Positions 28,630 to 37,638 of a stretch of DNA of 64,000 nucleotides are shown one piece after another. Source of the stretch: Archangium gephyra (GTDB lineage Bacteria > Myxococcota > Myxococcia > Myxococcales > Myxococcaceae). The stretch lies in contig NZ_CP011509.1 of the NCBI RefSeq assembly GCF_001027285.1, positions 7,836,501-7,900,500 on the forward strand, in the 5' to 3' direction. Numbering within the stretch: position 1 is the stretch's first letter; the number at the start of each line of letters is the position of its first letter. A model generated the notes under the pieces. The model searched no databases. It saw nothing but the letters and a program-made list of their open reading frames with translations, and was not told the DNA's origin. The position numbers and the translations under genes were made by a program.

Positions 28630-29166
28630 ATGAACATGAAGCTTCTCACGACGACGCTTACCTCGCTGCCGTTGCTCGCCCTGGCCTTCACCCTGGCCCG
28701 TCCAGGAGGCTCGGACGCGGGAACGGGCGCTCCCTTGGCCGCAGCTCAGAGCGGCGCCCAGACGCTGAGCATCTCGCGGAACGGCTCGCGACCCTCCACC
28801 AAAGGGCCCGCCGAATACTTCACCGGCTCCGTACGCGTCGATCCGCTGTTCCAGGCGAATGCGCCCGCGCGCGCCTCGGGCGCCTCCGTCACCTTCGAGC
28901 CCGGTGCGCGCTCCGCGTGGCACACGCATCCGCTGGGGCAGACGCTGGTGGTAACGGCGGGCGTCGGCCGGGTGCAGCGCTGGGGCGGCCCCATCGAGGA
29001 GATTCGCCCGGGCGACGTGGTGTGGACTCCGCCCGGTGTGAAGCACTGGCACGGCGCCTCGCCCAGCACCGCCATGACCCACCTCGCCCTCCAGGAAGCG
29101 CTCGACGGCAAGGTGGTCGAGTGGATGGAGAAGGTCACCGACGCGCAGTACGGCGCACAGCCCTGA
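28630..29166 (+). CDS. Secreted cupin-domain protein
   Basis: 178 residues with an N-terminal signal-like segment ([19 protein letters not shown]). A single cupin domain follows: [23 protein letters not shown] has the two metal-type His, and [22 protein letters not shown] is the second motif. Related cupins accompany carboxymuconolactone decarboxylase-type or quinone-acting proteins. The function here is unknown. It is divergent from a LysR gene and heads a same-strand run whose following members are damaged. Confidence 0.85.
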   Translation: MNMKLLTTTLTSLPLLALAFTLARPGGSDAGTGAPLAAAQSGAQTLSISRNGSRPSTKGPAEYFTGSVRVDPLFQANAPARASGASVTFEPGARSAWHTHPLGQTLVVTAGVGRVQRWGGPIEEIRPGDVVWTPPGVKHWHGASPSTAMTHLALQEALDGKVVEWMEKVTDAQYGAQP

Positions 29167-29206
29167 AAGAAGGGAAACGCCTGATCGACCGCTGAAGGGA
29201 TGAAGA

Positions 29207-29802
29207 ATGCACATGAACCTCAGACAGTGCTTGATGGTGTGCGCATCGGCGCTGGCGTTGTGCCTTGGCCCGCCCGCCCTGGCCCAGAAAGCGCAGGTCC
29301 CGTTCGTGCGACTGGAGGACCTGGAAATCGACCGCGCGCAGTGGGAAGGCTTCAAGGCAGCGGTTCGCGAGCATGCGGTAGCGACGCTTCGGATGGAGCG
29401 GGGCGTGCTGGCCCTCCATGCCGCGGCGGAGAAAGGCAACCCGGCCCGCACGCGGTGCCCATCCTGCTCGGCGCAAAGCTCCGATTGCCAGCCAAAGTGC
29501 TTGTGCGTATCGCCGAGCTGGAGATCGATCCGGCCCAGCTCGAAGCCTACAAGGCCGCCGTGACGGAGGAGATCGAAACCTCGATCCGCATCGAAGCCGG
29601 AGTGCTGGCCATCTACTCGGTGGCCTTGAAAGAGAAACCGGCCCATCTGCGATTCTTCGAGATTTACGCGGACGAGAAGGCCTACCGTCAGCACCTTGAG
29701 TCGCCGCACTTCAAGAAGTACGTGGACGTCACCAGGTCCATGATCACGGCGCGCAGGCTTTTCGAGACGGAGCCGCTCTCGCTCAGCGCGAAGCCACGGT
29801 GA
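29207..29802 (+). pseudogene. Broken two-domain antibiotic-biosynthesis-monooxygenase-like (quinol monooxygenase) gene
   Basis: The first frame (29207 to about 29450) encodes a signal peptide and the start of one ABM-like domain: FVRLEDLEIDRAQWEGFKAAV up to AAAEKGNPA. It then loses sense. From about 29453 another frame gives AVPILLGAK and a complete second domain: LVRIAELEIDPAQLEAYKAAV, then HLRFFEIYADEKAYRQHLESPHFKKYV. The two halves are copies of the same domain. The second half of domain 1, roughly 45-50 codons, is missing and the frame is shifted, so this looks like an internal deletion rather than a single-base error. The intact protein would be a periplasmic ABM-fold oxygenase. Confidence 0.8.
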
Positions 29803-29929
29803 GGCCGCTTTCACCCAAAGGAAGCCACATGAAGACCAAACGATCCTCATCGCCTCTCTCGTCTTCGCGCTCGCGCTGTCGGCGCTCCCAGCCCATGCAC
29901 AGCAACATGCCCCCACTGAGGCAAAGACC

Positions 29930-30280
29930 ATGAAGATTCGACTGACGGTCGGAGAGAAGGTCCTGACGGCCACCCTGCGCGACAACGAGACCACTCGCGA
30001 CTTCGTCTCCCTGCTGCCCCTGACCCTGACCCTCAAGGACTACGCGGCAACCGAGAAGATCAGCGACTTGCCGAGAAGGCTGTCCACGAAGGGCACGCCT
30101 CCAGGCACCGATGCCTCGGCCGGAGACATCACCTACTACGCCCCCTGGGGGAATCTGGCCCTGTTCTACAGGAACTCCGGCCATGCGAGCGGGCTCGTCA
30201 CGCTCGGGAAGCTCGACGGTGGTGTCGAAGCCCTGAGGGAGGCCGGTCCGCTGAAGGCGAGGATCGAGCTCGTCAAGTAG
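29930..30280 (+). CDS. Cyclophilin-like-fold protein, signal peptide cut off by a frameshift
   Basis: 116 residues (MKIRLTVGEKVLTATLRDN, GDITYYAPWGNLALFYRNSG) match the cyclophilin-like beta-barrel family of unknown function. Upstream, in the same frame, lies a perfect export signal (TILIASLVFALALSALPAHAQ) with no start codon. The ATG at 29829 with MKTK would supply it if one A were added at about 29838-29840. The ancestral product was therefore probably about 150 residues and secreted. As it stands, only the cytoplasmic form from ATG 29930 can be made. Confidence 0.6.
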   Translation: MKIRLTVGEKVLTATLRDNETTRDFVSLLPLTLTLKDYAATEKISDLPRRLSTKGTPPGTDASAGDITYYAPWGNLALFYRNSGHASGLVTLGKLDGGVEALREAGPLKARIELVK

Positions 30281-30363
30281 GTGAGCAGCACCACGCGCAA
30301 GTGCTCCTGGAGTTGGCGCACGGGCTGACGGGCCGGAGCAGTGAAGGCGCCGAGTTCGCCCAC
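30265..30363 (-). pseudogene. Remnant of a LysR DNA-binding domain
   Basis: The minus strand encodes ELGAFTAPARQPVRQLQEHL then RVVLLTYLTS. It aligns residue by residue with the LysR protein at 27567-28478 (ELGVSTAAVSQSVRHLEEQL, GVVLLTRTTRS). Only about 33 codons remain, and they overlap the end of the cyclophilin-like gene. No other LysR sequence is recognisable beside it. Confidence 0.7.
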
Positions 30364-30446
30364 TCCGGACGTCTACGAGGAGCCCGTGCCATCACCCAGG
30401 AGCCGTTCATGACTGCGTTGTCACAGCCCGGGATTGGGATCGAAAC

Positions 30447-31044
30447 ATGAATCGCACGCCTCAGCGCTCTCCTCCCCAGCTCCTCACCCTGGACGCGCTG
30501 GGGGCGGGGGGCCTGCCCTTGCGTGTCATTCGAATCCCAGGAGACGCTCCCGTGCCTGCGCCCGGGCCGCTCGTCTCGACCTTCTTCATGGTCTTCGTGC
30601 TAACGGCGGGAAGGGGGCGAGCCCGTTTCTGGGAGCAGCTCGAGGTCCATGAGGGGGACATCCACCTCGTCCCCGCCGGCGTGGAGCACCAGCCCGTCGA
30701 TGTCGGCAACCTCCAGGGGTGGATCGTGGGGTTCGATCCGCTTTTGCTCCGCTCGCTCGGACCGGAGTGGTTGCCAGAACCGCCTCGAGGCATGGGAAAG
30801 ACGAAGCCCACTCCGGTGCGGAGCCTCTTCGTCCGGGGACTGCAAGGAGACGGGGCTGACGGTGGGGGACTGGCTGCGCGAGCATCGCATGTCCGAAGCC
30901 CGGCGGTGCCTGCTGGAAACGGGAGCCAGTATCGAGAGCATCGCCAGCCAGGTGGGCTACACCGACGTCACCCATTTCATCCGCACCTTCCGGCGCGTCC
31001 ACGGCATGACGCCCCGGGCCTGGCGTGAGCAGCGCCGCCGCTAA
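30447..31044 (+). pseudogene. Degraded AraC-family regulator gene
   Basis: The first frame from ATG 30447 encodes an AraC-type cupin-like sensor domain (STFFMVFVLTAGRGRARFWEQ, EGDIHLVPAGVEHQPVDV). After about 30840 the reading continues in another frame with CKETGLTVGDWLREHRMSEARR and ESIASQVGYTDVTHFIRTFRR up to 31044, the second half of the AraC helix-turn-helix region. The usual linker and first DNA-binding helices are missing. Deletion plus frameshift make a functional regulator unlikely. Confidence 0.75.
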
Positions 31045-31119
31045 TCCCAATCCAAGCCGATTTCCGTCCCAAGCCCTGCTCTGGTGACGGGCGCCACCGC
31101 TCTTTACTGTCTGGCCATC

Positions 31120-32340
31120 ATGACGAACTCAACGACACCTCGTCGCCGCGTTCTGGTGGTTGGACTCGGTATCAGCGGTATCGCCACGGCCATCCGGCTT
31201 CACAAGCTCGGCTGGGAGCCGGTGCTCATCGAGCGGGCTCCCGAGCGCCGCAAGGGCGGATACTTCATCGGCCTGTTCGGGACCGGCAAGGCATCCGCCA
31301 GGCGGCTTGGGGTGCTGGACTCCCTGGTCGATCGCAATTCCCCGCGGATGATGACCTACGAGATTGACCGGGCCCATCATCGGACCCGGGGCATGTCCTT
31401 CGTGGACGCTCCCGGCGCGCCGCTCCCGCTGCTGCGCGGCGACGTGGAAAACTCCCTGTTCTCCGCGTTGCCGAAGGATGTGGAGATCCGCTTCGCGACG
31501 GTCCCCACCCGCATCGAGCAGGACGCGCAGGGGGCCGACGTCACGCTGACCCACACGAAGAGCGGCACGAGCACGACCGAGCGCTTCGAGCTCGTGGTGG
31601 GCGCGGATGGCATGCGCTCGACCGTCCGCCGGCTCGTCTTTGGTCCGCACGAGGACTTCCTGCACCCGCTGAACTACATGATCGCCGCCTGCGTCCTGCG
31701 CAACCCCGTGCCGGGCTACGCCACGCACGAAGGACTGGTCCTGGCCGAGGCGGGAAGGTCGGCGTGGGTGTTTCCCTTCGCGAATCACAACCCCACCGTG
31801 CTCTTCTCCTACCGCGTCGAGGACGTGGACGCGCAGTTCCGCGGCCGGCCCATCGACTCGCTGCGCAAGGCGTACGGACCGGAAGAGGCGGGGTCGGTGC
31901 TGAGCCAGCTGCTCAACGAGTTCGAGACCGCGGACGAATATCTGTTCGACTCGACCAACCATGTCCGCATGCCGAGCTGGCACAAGGGCCGGGTCGTGCT
32001 GGTGGGCGATTCCGCATGGTGCTTGACCCTGTATTCAGGGATGGGTGTGTCGACCGGTCTGGCCGGTGGTGAGCTCCTGGGCAACATGCTGGAGACGTAT
32101 CCAGATGACCTGGAACGCGCGCTGACCCGGTGGGAGGAGAAGCTGCGCCCCTTCATCGAGGACACGCAGCGCGGCTCGCTGAAATCGAGAGCGTTCTTCA
32201 CCCCGGCCAACGAGGCGCAGCGAGTCGTTCGCGCGGTGAGCATCCGCCTCATGAGCAATCGCCTGACGGGCCCGATCGTCAGGAAAGTGATGCGCGACAA
32301 GGACCTCAAAGCCAAGACGATCGACATCGTCGCGCAGTAG
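31120..32340 (+). CDS. FAD-dependent monooxygenase (PHBH/TetX-like)
   Basis: 406 residues with the three class-A flavoprotein hydroxylase motifs. These are VVGLGISGIATAI (FAD ADP-binding loop, residues 12-24), VVGADGMRSTVRRLVFG (DG motif) and GRVVLVGDSAWCLTLYSGMG (GD motif). It is a single-component NAD(P)H-dependent oxygenase; the substrate is unknown, and aromatic compounds or tetracycline-like molecules are the usual range. It lies downstream of the decayed region on the same strand, without a recognisable intact partner. ATG 31120 puts the Rossmann strand at residue 11. Confidence 0.88.
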   Translation: MTNSTTPRRRVLVVGLGISGIATAIRLHKLGWEPVLIERAPERRKGGYFIGLFGTGKASARRLGVLDSLVDRNSPRMMTYEIDRAHHRTRGMSFVDAPGAPLPLLRGDVENSLFSALPKDVEIRFATVPTRIEQDAQGADVTLTHTKSGTSTTERFELVVGADGMRSTVRRLVFGPHEDFLHPLNYMIAACVLRNPVPGYATHEGLVLAEAGRSAWVFPFANHNPTVLFSYRVEDVDAQFRGRPIDSLRKAYGPEEAGSVLSQLLNEFETADEYLFDSTNHVRMPSWHKGRVVLVGDSAWCLTLYSGMGVSTGLAGGELLGNMLETYPDDLERALTRWEEKLRPFIEDTQRGSLKSRAFFTPANEAQRVVRAVSIRLMSNRLTGPIVRKVMRDKDLKAKTIDIVAQ

Positions 32341-32427
32341 CGCGGCATTCAGTCCAACCCCACCTTCCCCTGCGCGCCCCGAGAGCACCAGTCGGCGGAA
32401 GCTGCGGCCGACATCCGCCACTCCGCG

Positions 32428-33672
32428 CTATGCCACGGGTTTCCTTCCGAGACGCGACAGGTGCTCCTCGCCGTTCTCCACGAAGCGCCGCGCCAGCTCG
32501 GCCTGGCCCTCCGCGCCGTGCTCCAGCAGGTACGCCAGCTCCGAGGGCAGCAACGCCTTGACGGTGACGAGCTTCACCTCCCCATACGGTGTGGAGAAGT
32601 GACCCGGCAGCGAGCGTGACTCCACGCCCAGCAGCACGGCCACCCTGCCCTCCCCGGTGACGAGGGACTTGGGCATGCCCTTTCCGGACACCTCCATGGA
32701 GAAGAGGCCCGCCTTCACGCTCTCGCGCACGTGCTCGTGCTCGGCGACCTCATCCGCCACACGGTCCAGCAGCATCAGGGGCCACCCCTTCGAGATGTCC
32801 TTTACGGTCGCGTCCACTTCCAGGGTGAGCTCCAGACCGAAGCCCACGGACGGCTCCAACAGATCGGCGAACGGGTCCGAGAGCCCGTGTGTGACGAGCA
32901 AAGTGCGCCCGGCCTCGCGACGGATGACGCGCCAGAGCTGGCGCTGACCCGGCCACGAGCTGCTCATGGCGATGGGCATGAAGACGTCCTTGTCCAGCGT
33001 GCCCAGGGTGCGCCAGGCCGTTTCACGAGTGGTGTCCGCGATCTCGAACAGCTCGCGGCTCTTCCGGTCCCGTGCGCGCTCCTCCGGGCTGATAGTGCTC
33101 GGTCCGGTCACTTCCTGGAACTTCGGCCCTGTCGCGCCCATTTCCTCGAGGGCCTTCTTGATGACCTCGGACACGACGATGGCTATCCAACCCCAGGTGA
33201 GGAACAGCTGCGCATCACCTACCTTGGCGGGATCAATGCGCAGGCCGATGACAGAGCGGTACTCTCCAACATTTTCTGGCTGCCCATGCTCCGGCTTCCA
33301 GTAGCGCACTTCGTCGGATGCTTCGTCGTCGATGCACTTCACGACACGCGTGATGTTGAGGAGGAAGTATGAGTCGGTCTGACCTTCCACCTCCACTGGA
33401 ATGAGTTGCACGTCACCGGGGGCAAGCCTGGCGAAAACGGCTGCCACCCTGGCGTGAACCACGGGGATGGACGCCCCTGCGAGCATGGAGAAATCCAGCG
33501 CATTGCCAGGGACATAAATGGGAATCCGGAGTCGTCCCTCGATCTCGATGGGCTTTCCCTGTCTGAACAGCCAGGTTCCTGGCTTGTGCCCTTCCTGATC
33601 CACGGGGTCATTCAGCTCCCACCGGCCCGGGATGTGAATGTCGTCCAAAAGCCTGAAGTAGTGTCCTGCCAT
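32428..33672 (-). CDS. Probable Imm11-SUFU fusion immunity protein
   Basis: 414 residues in two parts. The N-terminal 190 (YFRLLDDIHIPGRWELNDPVD, ALDFSMLAGASIPVV, PGDVQLIPVEVEG, YFLLNITRVVKCID) fit the Imm11 immunity family as I remember it. The C-terminal part (about 225-405: LWRVIRREAGRTLLVTHGLSDPF, GFGLELTLEVD, WPLMLLDRVADEV, LPSELAYLLEHG) resembles suppressor-of-fused (SUFU) domains, which often act as immunity modules in bacteria. It starts 22 bp after the toxin gene on the same strand, the standard toxin-then-immunity order. There is no signal peptide, so it acts in the cytoplasm. The domain names are by recall. Confidence 0.7.
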   Translation of the reverse strand: MAGHYFRLLDDIHIPGRWELNDPVDQEGHKPGTWLFRQGKPIEIEGRLRIPIYVPGNALDFSMLAGASIPVVHARVAAVFARLAPGDVQLIPVEVEGQTDSYFLLNITRVVKCIDDEASDEVRYWKPEHGQPENVGEYRSVIGLRIDPAKVGDAQLFLTWGWIAIVVSEVIKKALEEMGATGPKFQEVTGPSTISPEERARDRKSRELFEIADTTRETAWRTLGTLDKDVFMPIAMSSSWPGQRQLWRVIRREAGRTLLVTHGLSDPFADLLEPSVGFGLELTLEVDATVKDISKGWPLMLLDRVADEVAEHEHVRESVKAGLFSMEVSGKGMPKSLVTGEGRVAVLLGVESRSLPGHFSTPYGEVKLVTVKALLPSELAYLLEHGAEGQAELARRFVENGEEHLSRLGRKPVA

Positions 33673-33694
33673 CTAGAGATTCCCTAGCGGGTTT

Positions 33695-35089
33695 TCATTC
33701 GGTCAGCAGCCTATTGAGCCGGCTTCCCTTCCTGGCGATCTCCACAGCCAGTTCTCCAAGCACTTTCCTCAATGCACTCGCACACTCGTGCTGGGTAACG
33801 CAATTCTTCGTCGCCTTCTCCAGGTCGTCGAAGACGGCTTGATGGTACTTCTCAGGATGAGGTCCATAGTGCCCGAGGAGTGAAACCTTGTTGGCTGGGT
33901 CCTTCATCGACATACCCGCCTTGTCGAAGATTGGCTTGAACCTCTTGGTCCAAGGCCCGCCGCGCAACGTGGACTTCTCGTTCTCGATGGTGGCGATGTG
34001 GTGCACGTCTGGCTTCCTCTTCGAGGGAGCTATACGCACCGGAGTTCCCTGCGGAGAGCCTTGAGCCGCCATGCTCAATACATTGGCGGGCAGGACGACA
34101 CTGAAGGTGCCCTCGGCCACCGCGACCTTCACCCTGTCGGCTTCCTGCACGGCCGTGAGCACATCGCGGATACCAGCGTGGGACTCGAGCGCACCGGCGG
34201 CTTGCGTGAATCCCGGCAACGCCGGGGCCTTGGATACGAGTACCGCCGTCTCGCCCAATGCCGCCGTTCCCAGCAGGAGCAGAATCCGCACGCTATTGGG
34301 GCCAATGACCTTGCCGAACCGATCACCCGCCTCGCCTAGCTCCTCGAATGTGCTGGCCTCCGCCGCCTCCTCCCACAGCCGGAACCAGGCCCGTATCAGG
34401 TCGAACAGCTCCCACCCGAGGTACCCCCACATGAGCAGGGCCAGCGCGGCGGCCACACCCTTGGACACCGGTTCGGGTGCCGCGACCAGGGCCATGTAGC
34501 CGATGAGGGTGATGCTCAGTGCTGTCCACAGCTGCGTCGTGGAGAACATGGAGCGCAGCTCCGCGTCCCGCGCCTCCAGCGCCGCGTTCACGGAGAGCGC
34601 CAGGGCCAGGTCGCGCTTGTCCTCGCCGTCCAGGCCCGGCCCGTCCTTGAACAACCCGAGGCAGTCACCCGGCGTGCCTTGCCGCTCGCAGAAGCTCCCG
34701 TAGGACCGCGCCAGGGGCGTGCGCCACTCCGCACCCGTGAGCGGAACGGAAGCCAGTGCCAGCCTCCGGTGGAGGTAGAGTGGCACAGGGCAGTCGGCCA
34801 CCCGCAGCGGCAGGTTCAGCACCAAAGTGGCCAGGGCCTCATCAAGCTCGGAGCCGCTCACCCGCACGGCCCCGAACCGGGTCGGCAGGGAGAGATGGAC
34901 CCGCTCGTCCCCGGCTTCAGCCTCCACGGCCACCGGGAGTGCCCCGGAAGAAGACTCCACCCGCATGCCGCCCCGAGGCACGCTCGTGGCACATGCGGCG
35001 TGGAGCAGGAGGGCAACGAGGGCCCAGGCGCTCAACCCCGGACGCCGCCGCGAACCCGCCGGTCGCGCGCCCATGGGAAGGGTACTCAA
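33695..35089 (-). CDS. Sit-like lipoprotein toxin with C-terminal AHH nuclease domain
   Basis: 464 residues. The N-terminal signal ends in a lipobox (LLHAAC, Cys33). The middle carries Cys-rich and hydrophobic parts, including two membrane-like stretches (about 187-230 and 265-285: APEPVSKGVAAALALLMWGYL, RILLLLGTAALGE). These match the delivery region of SitA5/SitA6-type lipoproteins as I recall them. The last 105 residues form an HNH-like AHH domain: DVHHIATIEN (His363-364), RFKPIFDKAG, LLGHYGPHPEKYHQ (His407, 411, 416). In Myxococcus xanthus SitA lipoproteins pass between cells by TraA/TraB outer-membrane exchange and kill recipients without immunity. TTG 35089 is chosen for the GGAGAGG site 6 nt upstream. 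Confidence 0.82.
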   Translation of the reverse strand: MSTLPMGARPAGSRRRPGLSAWALVALLLHAACATSVPRGGMRVESSSGALPVAVEAEAGDERVHLSLPTRFGAVRVSGSELDEALATLVLNLPLRVADCPVPLYLHRRLALASVPLTGAEWRTPLARSYGSFCERQGTPGDCLGLFKDGPGLDGEDKRDLALALSVNAALEARDAELRSMFSTTQLWTALSITLIGYMALVAAPEPVSKGVAAALALLMWGYLGWELFDLIRAWFRLWEEAAEASTFEELGEAGDRFGKVIGPNSVRILLLLGTAALGETAVLVSKAPALPGFTQAAGALESHAGIRDVLTAVQEADRVKVAVAEGTFSVVLPANVLSMAAQGSPQGTPVRIAPSKRKPDVHHIATIENEKSTLRGGPWTKRFKPIFDKAGMSMKDPANKVSLLGHYGPHPEKYHQAVFDDLEKATKNCVTQHECASALRKVLGELAVEIARKGSRLNRLLTE

Positions 35090-35134
35090 GCGTCACCTCT
35101 CCAGCACGCCGCCCAGGCAGGAAGCAGGAGCCCG

Positions 35135-35177
35135 AAAAAGAGAACGGGCCGCCAGGCTTTCACCTGGCGACCCGTTC
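35135..35177 (-). terminator. Terminator of tRNA-Thr
   Basis: On the minus strand GAACGGGTCGCCAGG pairs with CCTGGCGGCCCGTTC (15 bp with one G-T pair), 6-nt loop, followed by TCTTTTT. It begins 5 bp after the tRNA 3' end. Confidence 0.9.
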
Positions 35178-35181
35178 ATGG

Positions 35182-35254
<73 letters not shown>

Positions 35255-35485
35255 ACAACCACAGCGCTTTTCGGCGTCACCGAAAGATGGGCGCGAAGTA
35301 ACACGCGGTTCCGGACAGGGCAAGCACTTCTTTCATCCCCCCACTTCGGACCCCCTCCCGCCCTTCCCCCCTCCCGCCACAGCCCCGGAGAGCATGCAGG
35401 CGAGCACCCGCCGTGAATGACACGCCGCGTTGGCTAACTACCTGAAAAAACTAAAAGTTTGGATTCCAACATCCCAGCCCAGCGG

Positions 35486-35515
35486 TTGACCTCATGGGGG
35501 CGCCTATGCGCATAA
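35486..35515 (+). promoter_or_regulatory. Candidate promoter of the glutamate dehydrogenase gene
   Basis: TTGACC (35486-35491), 18-bp spacer and GCATAA (35510-35515). The 311-bp gap 35256-35566 holds no gene. Besides this promoter it shows a small palindrome AAACT-N3-AGTTT (35448-35460) in an AT-rich patch, which may be a regulator site. Confidence 0.5.
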
Positions 35516-35566
35516 GGGCCCCGCCTTTACTCAACAATCGCCTTTCCCCAAGGAGCGATTTTTCAC

Positions 35567-37117
35567 ATGGCCAGCGAAGAGAATTTCATGCGCGCCCCGG
35601 CCCCGACGCCCAAGCGCACCGTCTACACGGAGGCGATGGAGATCTTCCATCGCGCCGCCGATCTCATCGGTCTCGACAAGCGCGTGCGTCTGGAGCTCGA
35701 GGAGCCCGACTACGAGCACATCTTCTACGTCACCGCGAAGCTGAAGGACCGCCTCGTCCCGCTCGCTCCCGAGCAGGCCAAGGACTTCGCCAGCCTCTCC
35801 GTCACCCAGGTGCGCAACCCCGAGGGTCTCGAGCGCCTCGCCGACGGGAAGATCATCCTCAACGGCCGCGCCCTGCTGGGCTCGGACGTGAACATCAGCC
35901 GCGGTCACCTGCGCCTGCCGGACGGCAACGTCTACCAGCTCGTCCCCGGCGAGTCGCAGCGCTTCAAGGCCTACCGCGTGCAGCACAACCAGGCCCGCGG
36001 CCCCTACAAGGGCGGCATCCGCTATCACCGCGAGGTCTCCCTGGATCTCTTCAAGGCACTCGGCGCCGAGATGACCTGGAAGACCGCCATCTCCGAGGTT
36101 CCGTTCGGTGGTGGCAAGGGTGGCATCCAGATCGACCCGCGCTCGTACGGCCGCGAGGAGCTGGAGAACATCACCCTGCGCTTCATGTACAAGCTCAAGG
36201 GACTGATCGGCCCCAACATCGACATCCCCGCTCCCGACGTGGGGACCAACGGGGAGATCATGGCGCTCATGTACCGCCAGTACTCGGACGGCGAGCGCGA
36301 GCGGCACAACCTGCGCGGCATCGTGACCGGCAAGGACGTGCGCATCGGCGGCTCCGAGGGCCGTGCGGCCGCCACCGGCCAGGGCGTGGCCTTCTGCATC
36401 GAGGACTACTACGCCGAGAAGGGTGAGACCCTCAAGGGCAAGACCTTCATCCTCCAGGGCTTCGGCAACGTGGGCAGCCACGGCGCCGCCATCCTCCAGA
36501 AGATGGGCGCCCGCCTGCTCGCGGTGAACGACGCCGACGGCACCATCTTCAACGGCGACGGCATCGACGTGCCCGCCCTCATCGCCCACGTCAACGATCC
36601 GAAGAACCTGCGCCGCAGCGTGCTCGGGTTCCCCGGCGCCCAGAAGATCGAGAAGAAGGACTTCTGGGAGGTCCCCGCGGAGATCTGCATCCCCGCCGCC
36701 CTCGGTGGCGAGATCACCGCCGACGTGGCCGAGCGCCTCAAGGTCAAGCTGATCGCCGAGGGCGCCAACGGCCCCACCACTCCCGAGGCCGATCGCGTCC
36801 TGCAGAAGCGCGGCATCGACATGATCCCCGACATCATCGCCAACGCCGGCGGCGTGACGGTGAGCTACTACGAGTGGATCCAGAACAAGCGCATGGAGCG
36901 CTGGAGCGAGGCCGAGGTCAACCAGCGCCTCGAGCACGCGATGAAGCGCAACTACCGCATCATCCGCGACATCTCCCGCAACCAGGCCCGCCGCTCGGAC
37001 ACGCACGACAGCCGTCCGTTCTGCATCGGCAAGGAAGTGGATCCCCGCTGCGCCGCGATGATCCTCGCGCTCAAGCGCATCGAGGCCCACTACCTCCTCG
37101 AGGGCTTCTCGCAGTAA
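35567..37117 (+). CDS. Glutamate dehydrogenase (Glu/Leu/Phe/Val dehydrogenase family)
   Basis: 516 residues. The N-terminal dimerisation domain has the substrate region FKAYRVQHNQARGPYKGGIRYH and the catalytic Lys in PFGGGKGGI. The Rossmann domain has FILQGFGNVGSHGA, and later PTTPEAD and IANAGGVTVSYYEW. It interconverts glutamate and 2-oxoglutarate with ammonia. The chain is about 80-90 residues longer than common 420-residue enzymes, mainly as an insert around 50-120. AAGGAG lies 11 nt before the ATG. A strong terminator follows, so the gene is monocistronic. Confidence 0.92.
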   Translation: MASEENFMRAPAPTPKRTVYTEAMEIFHRAADLIGLDKRVRLELEEPDYEHIFYVTAKLKDRLVPLAPEQAKDFASLSVTQVRNPEGLERLADGKIILNGRALLGSDVNISRGHLRLPDGNVYQLVPGESQRFKAYRVQHNQARGPYKGGIRYHREVSLDLFKALGAEMTWKTAISEVPFGGGKGGIQIDPRSYGREELENITLRFMYKLKGLIGPNIDIPAPDVGTNGEIMALMYRQYSDGERERHNLRGIVTGKDVRIGGSEGRAAATGQGVAFCIEDYYAEKGETLKGKTFILQGFGNVGSHGAAILQKMGARLLAVNDADGTIFNGDGIDVPALIAHVNDPKNLRRSVLGFPGAQKIEKKDFWEVPAEICIPAALGGEITADVAERLKVKLIAEGANGPTTPEADRVLQKRGIDMIPDIIANAGGVTVSYYEWIQNKRMERWSEAEVNQRLEHAMKRNYRIIRDISRNQARRSDTHDSRPFCIGKEVDPRCAAMILALKRIEAHYLLEGFSQ

Positions 37118-37137
37118 GCCCCTCCCCCTGAAGCACG

Positions 37138-37170
37138 AAGGGCACGGTCGCTCCTCGCGGCCGTGCCCTT
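37138..37170 (+). terminator. Intrinsic terminator of glutamate dehydrogenase
   Basis: AAGGGCACGG pairs perfectly with CCGTGCCCTT around a 13-nt loop, followed by TCGCTTTT. It lies 21 bp after the stop codon. Confidence 0.85.
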
Positions 37171-37193
37171 TCGCTTTTCCGCCCCCCGTCCGC

Positions 37194-37562
37194 TCAGTGC
37201 ATGACGCGCTCGCGCGCCACCAGCAGCAGGGGCTGATCCTCCGCCACCTCGTACGCCACCACGCGCAGGCCCACGCCGCGGCTGTTGCCCTCACGCCCGT
37301 CCTTGCGTCCGTACGCCAGCGCCACCTGGTAGCGCACCTCGCACAGGCACGTCATCTCCGTGCCGTCCTCGCCCGCGAACGTCACCTTCACCCGCTCGCC
37401 CAGCGCCAGCTGCTCCCGCGTCTCCACGAACATGCCCTGGGCGCTGATGTTGCGGCCGATCCCCCGGCTCAACCCCCCCTCCGTCGAGAGGTAGATGGTG
37501 AAAACCTTGTCGAAACGCAGATGGGAACGCCGCTCTCGGACCTGGGCCTGCTGTGGTGCCAT
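37194..37562 (-). CDS. PilZ-domain protein
   Basis: 122 residues forming one PilZ domain. The c-di-GMP-binding Arg region reads RERRSHLRFDKV, then SRGIGRNISAQGMFVETREQL corresponds to the (D/N)xSxxG motif, here as NISAQG. Such stand-alone PilZ proteins relay c-di-GMP levels; the partner is unknown. ATG 37562 puts the Arg motif at residues 9-16. The upstream region carries a palindrome and a set of 10-bp repeats shared with the divergent gene. Confidence 0.9.
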   Translation of the reverse strand: MAPQQAQVRERRSHLRFDKVFTIYLSTEGGLSRGIGRNISAQGMFVETREQLALGERVKVTFAGEDGTEMTCLCEVRYQVALAYGRKDGREGNSRGVGLRVVAYEVAEDQPLLLVARERVMH

Positions 37563-37598
37563 CCGGTGACTCCGGGTAGGGGGGAAGGTGGGACAGAA

Positions 37599-37621
37599 AC
37601 TACATGGTGCGAGCATGTAGT
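37599..37621. promoter_or_regulatory. Perfect 8-7-8 palindrome between pilZ and the divergent gene
   Basis: ACTACATG-N7-CATGTAGT, a perfect inverted repeat 37 bp before the pilZ ATG. This is typical of a dimeric regulator site. The regulator is unknown. Confidence 0.6.
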
Positions 37622-37638
37622 CAAAATCTCCACCAGCC

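Noticed and set aside
35531-37294. Minus-strand frame antisense to glutamate dehydrogenase
   Set aside because: Compositional shadow of a highly expressed gene; no domain.
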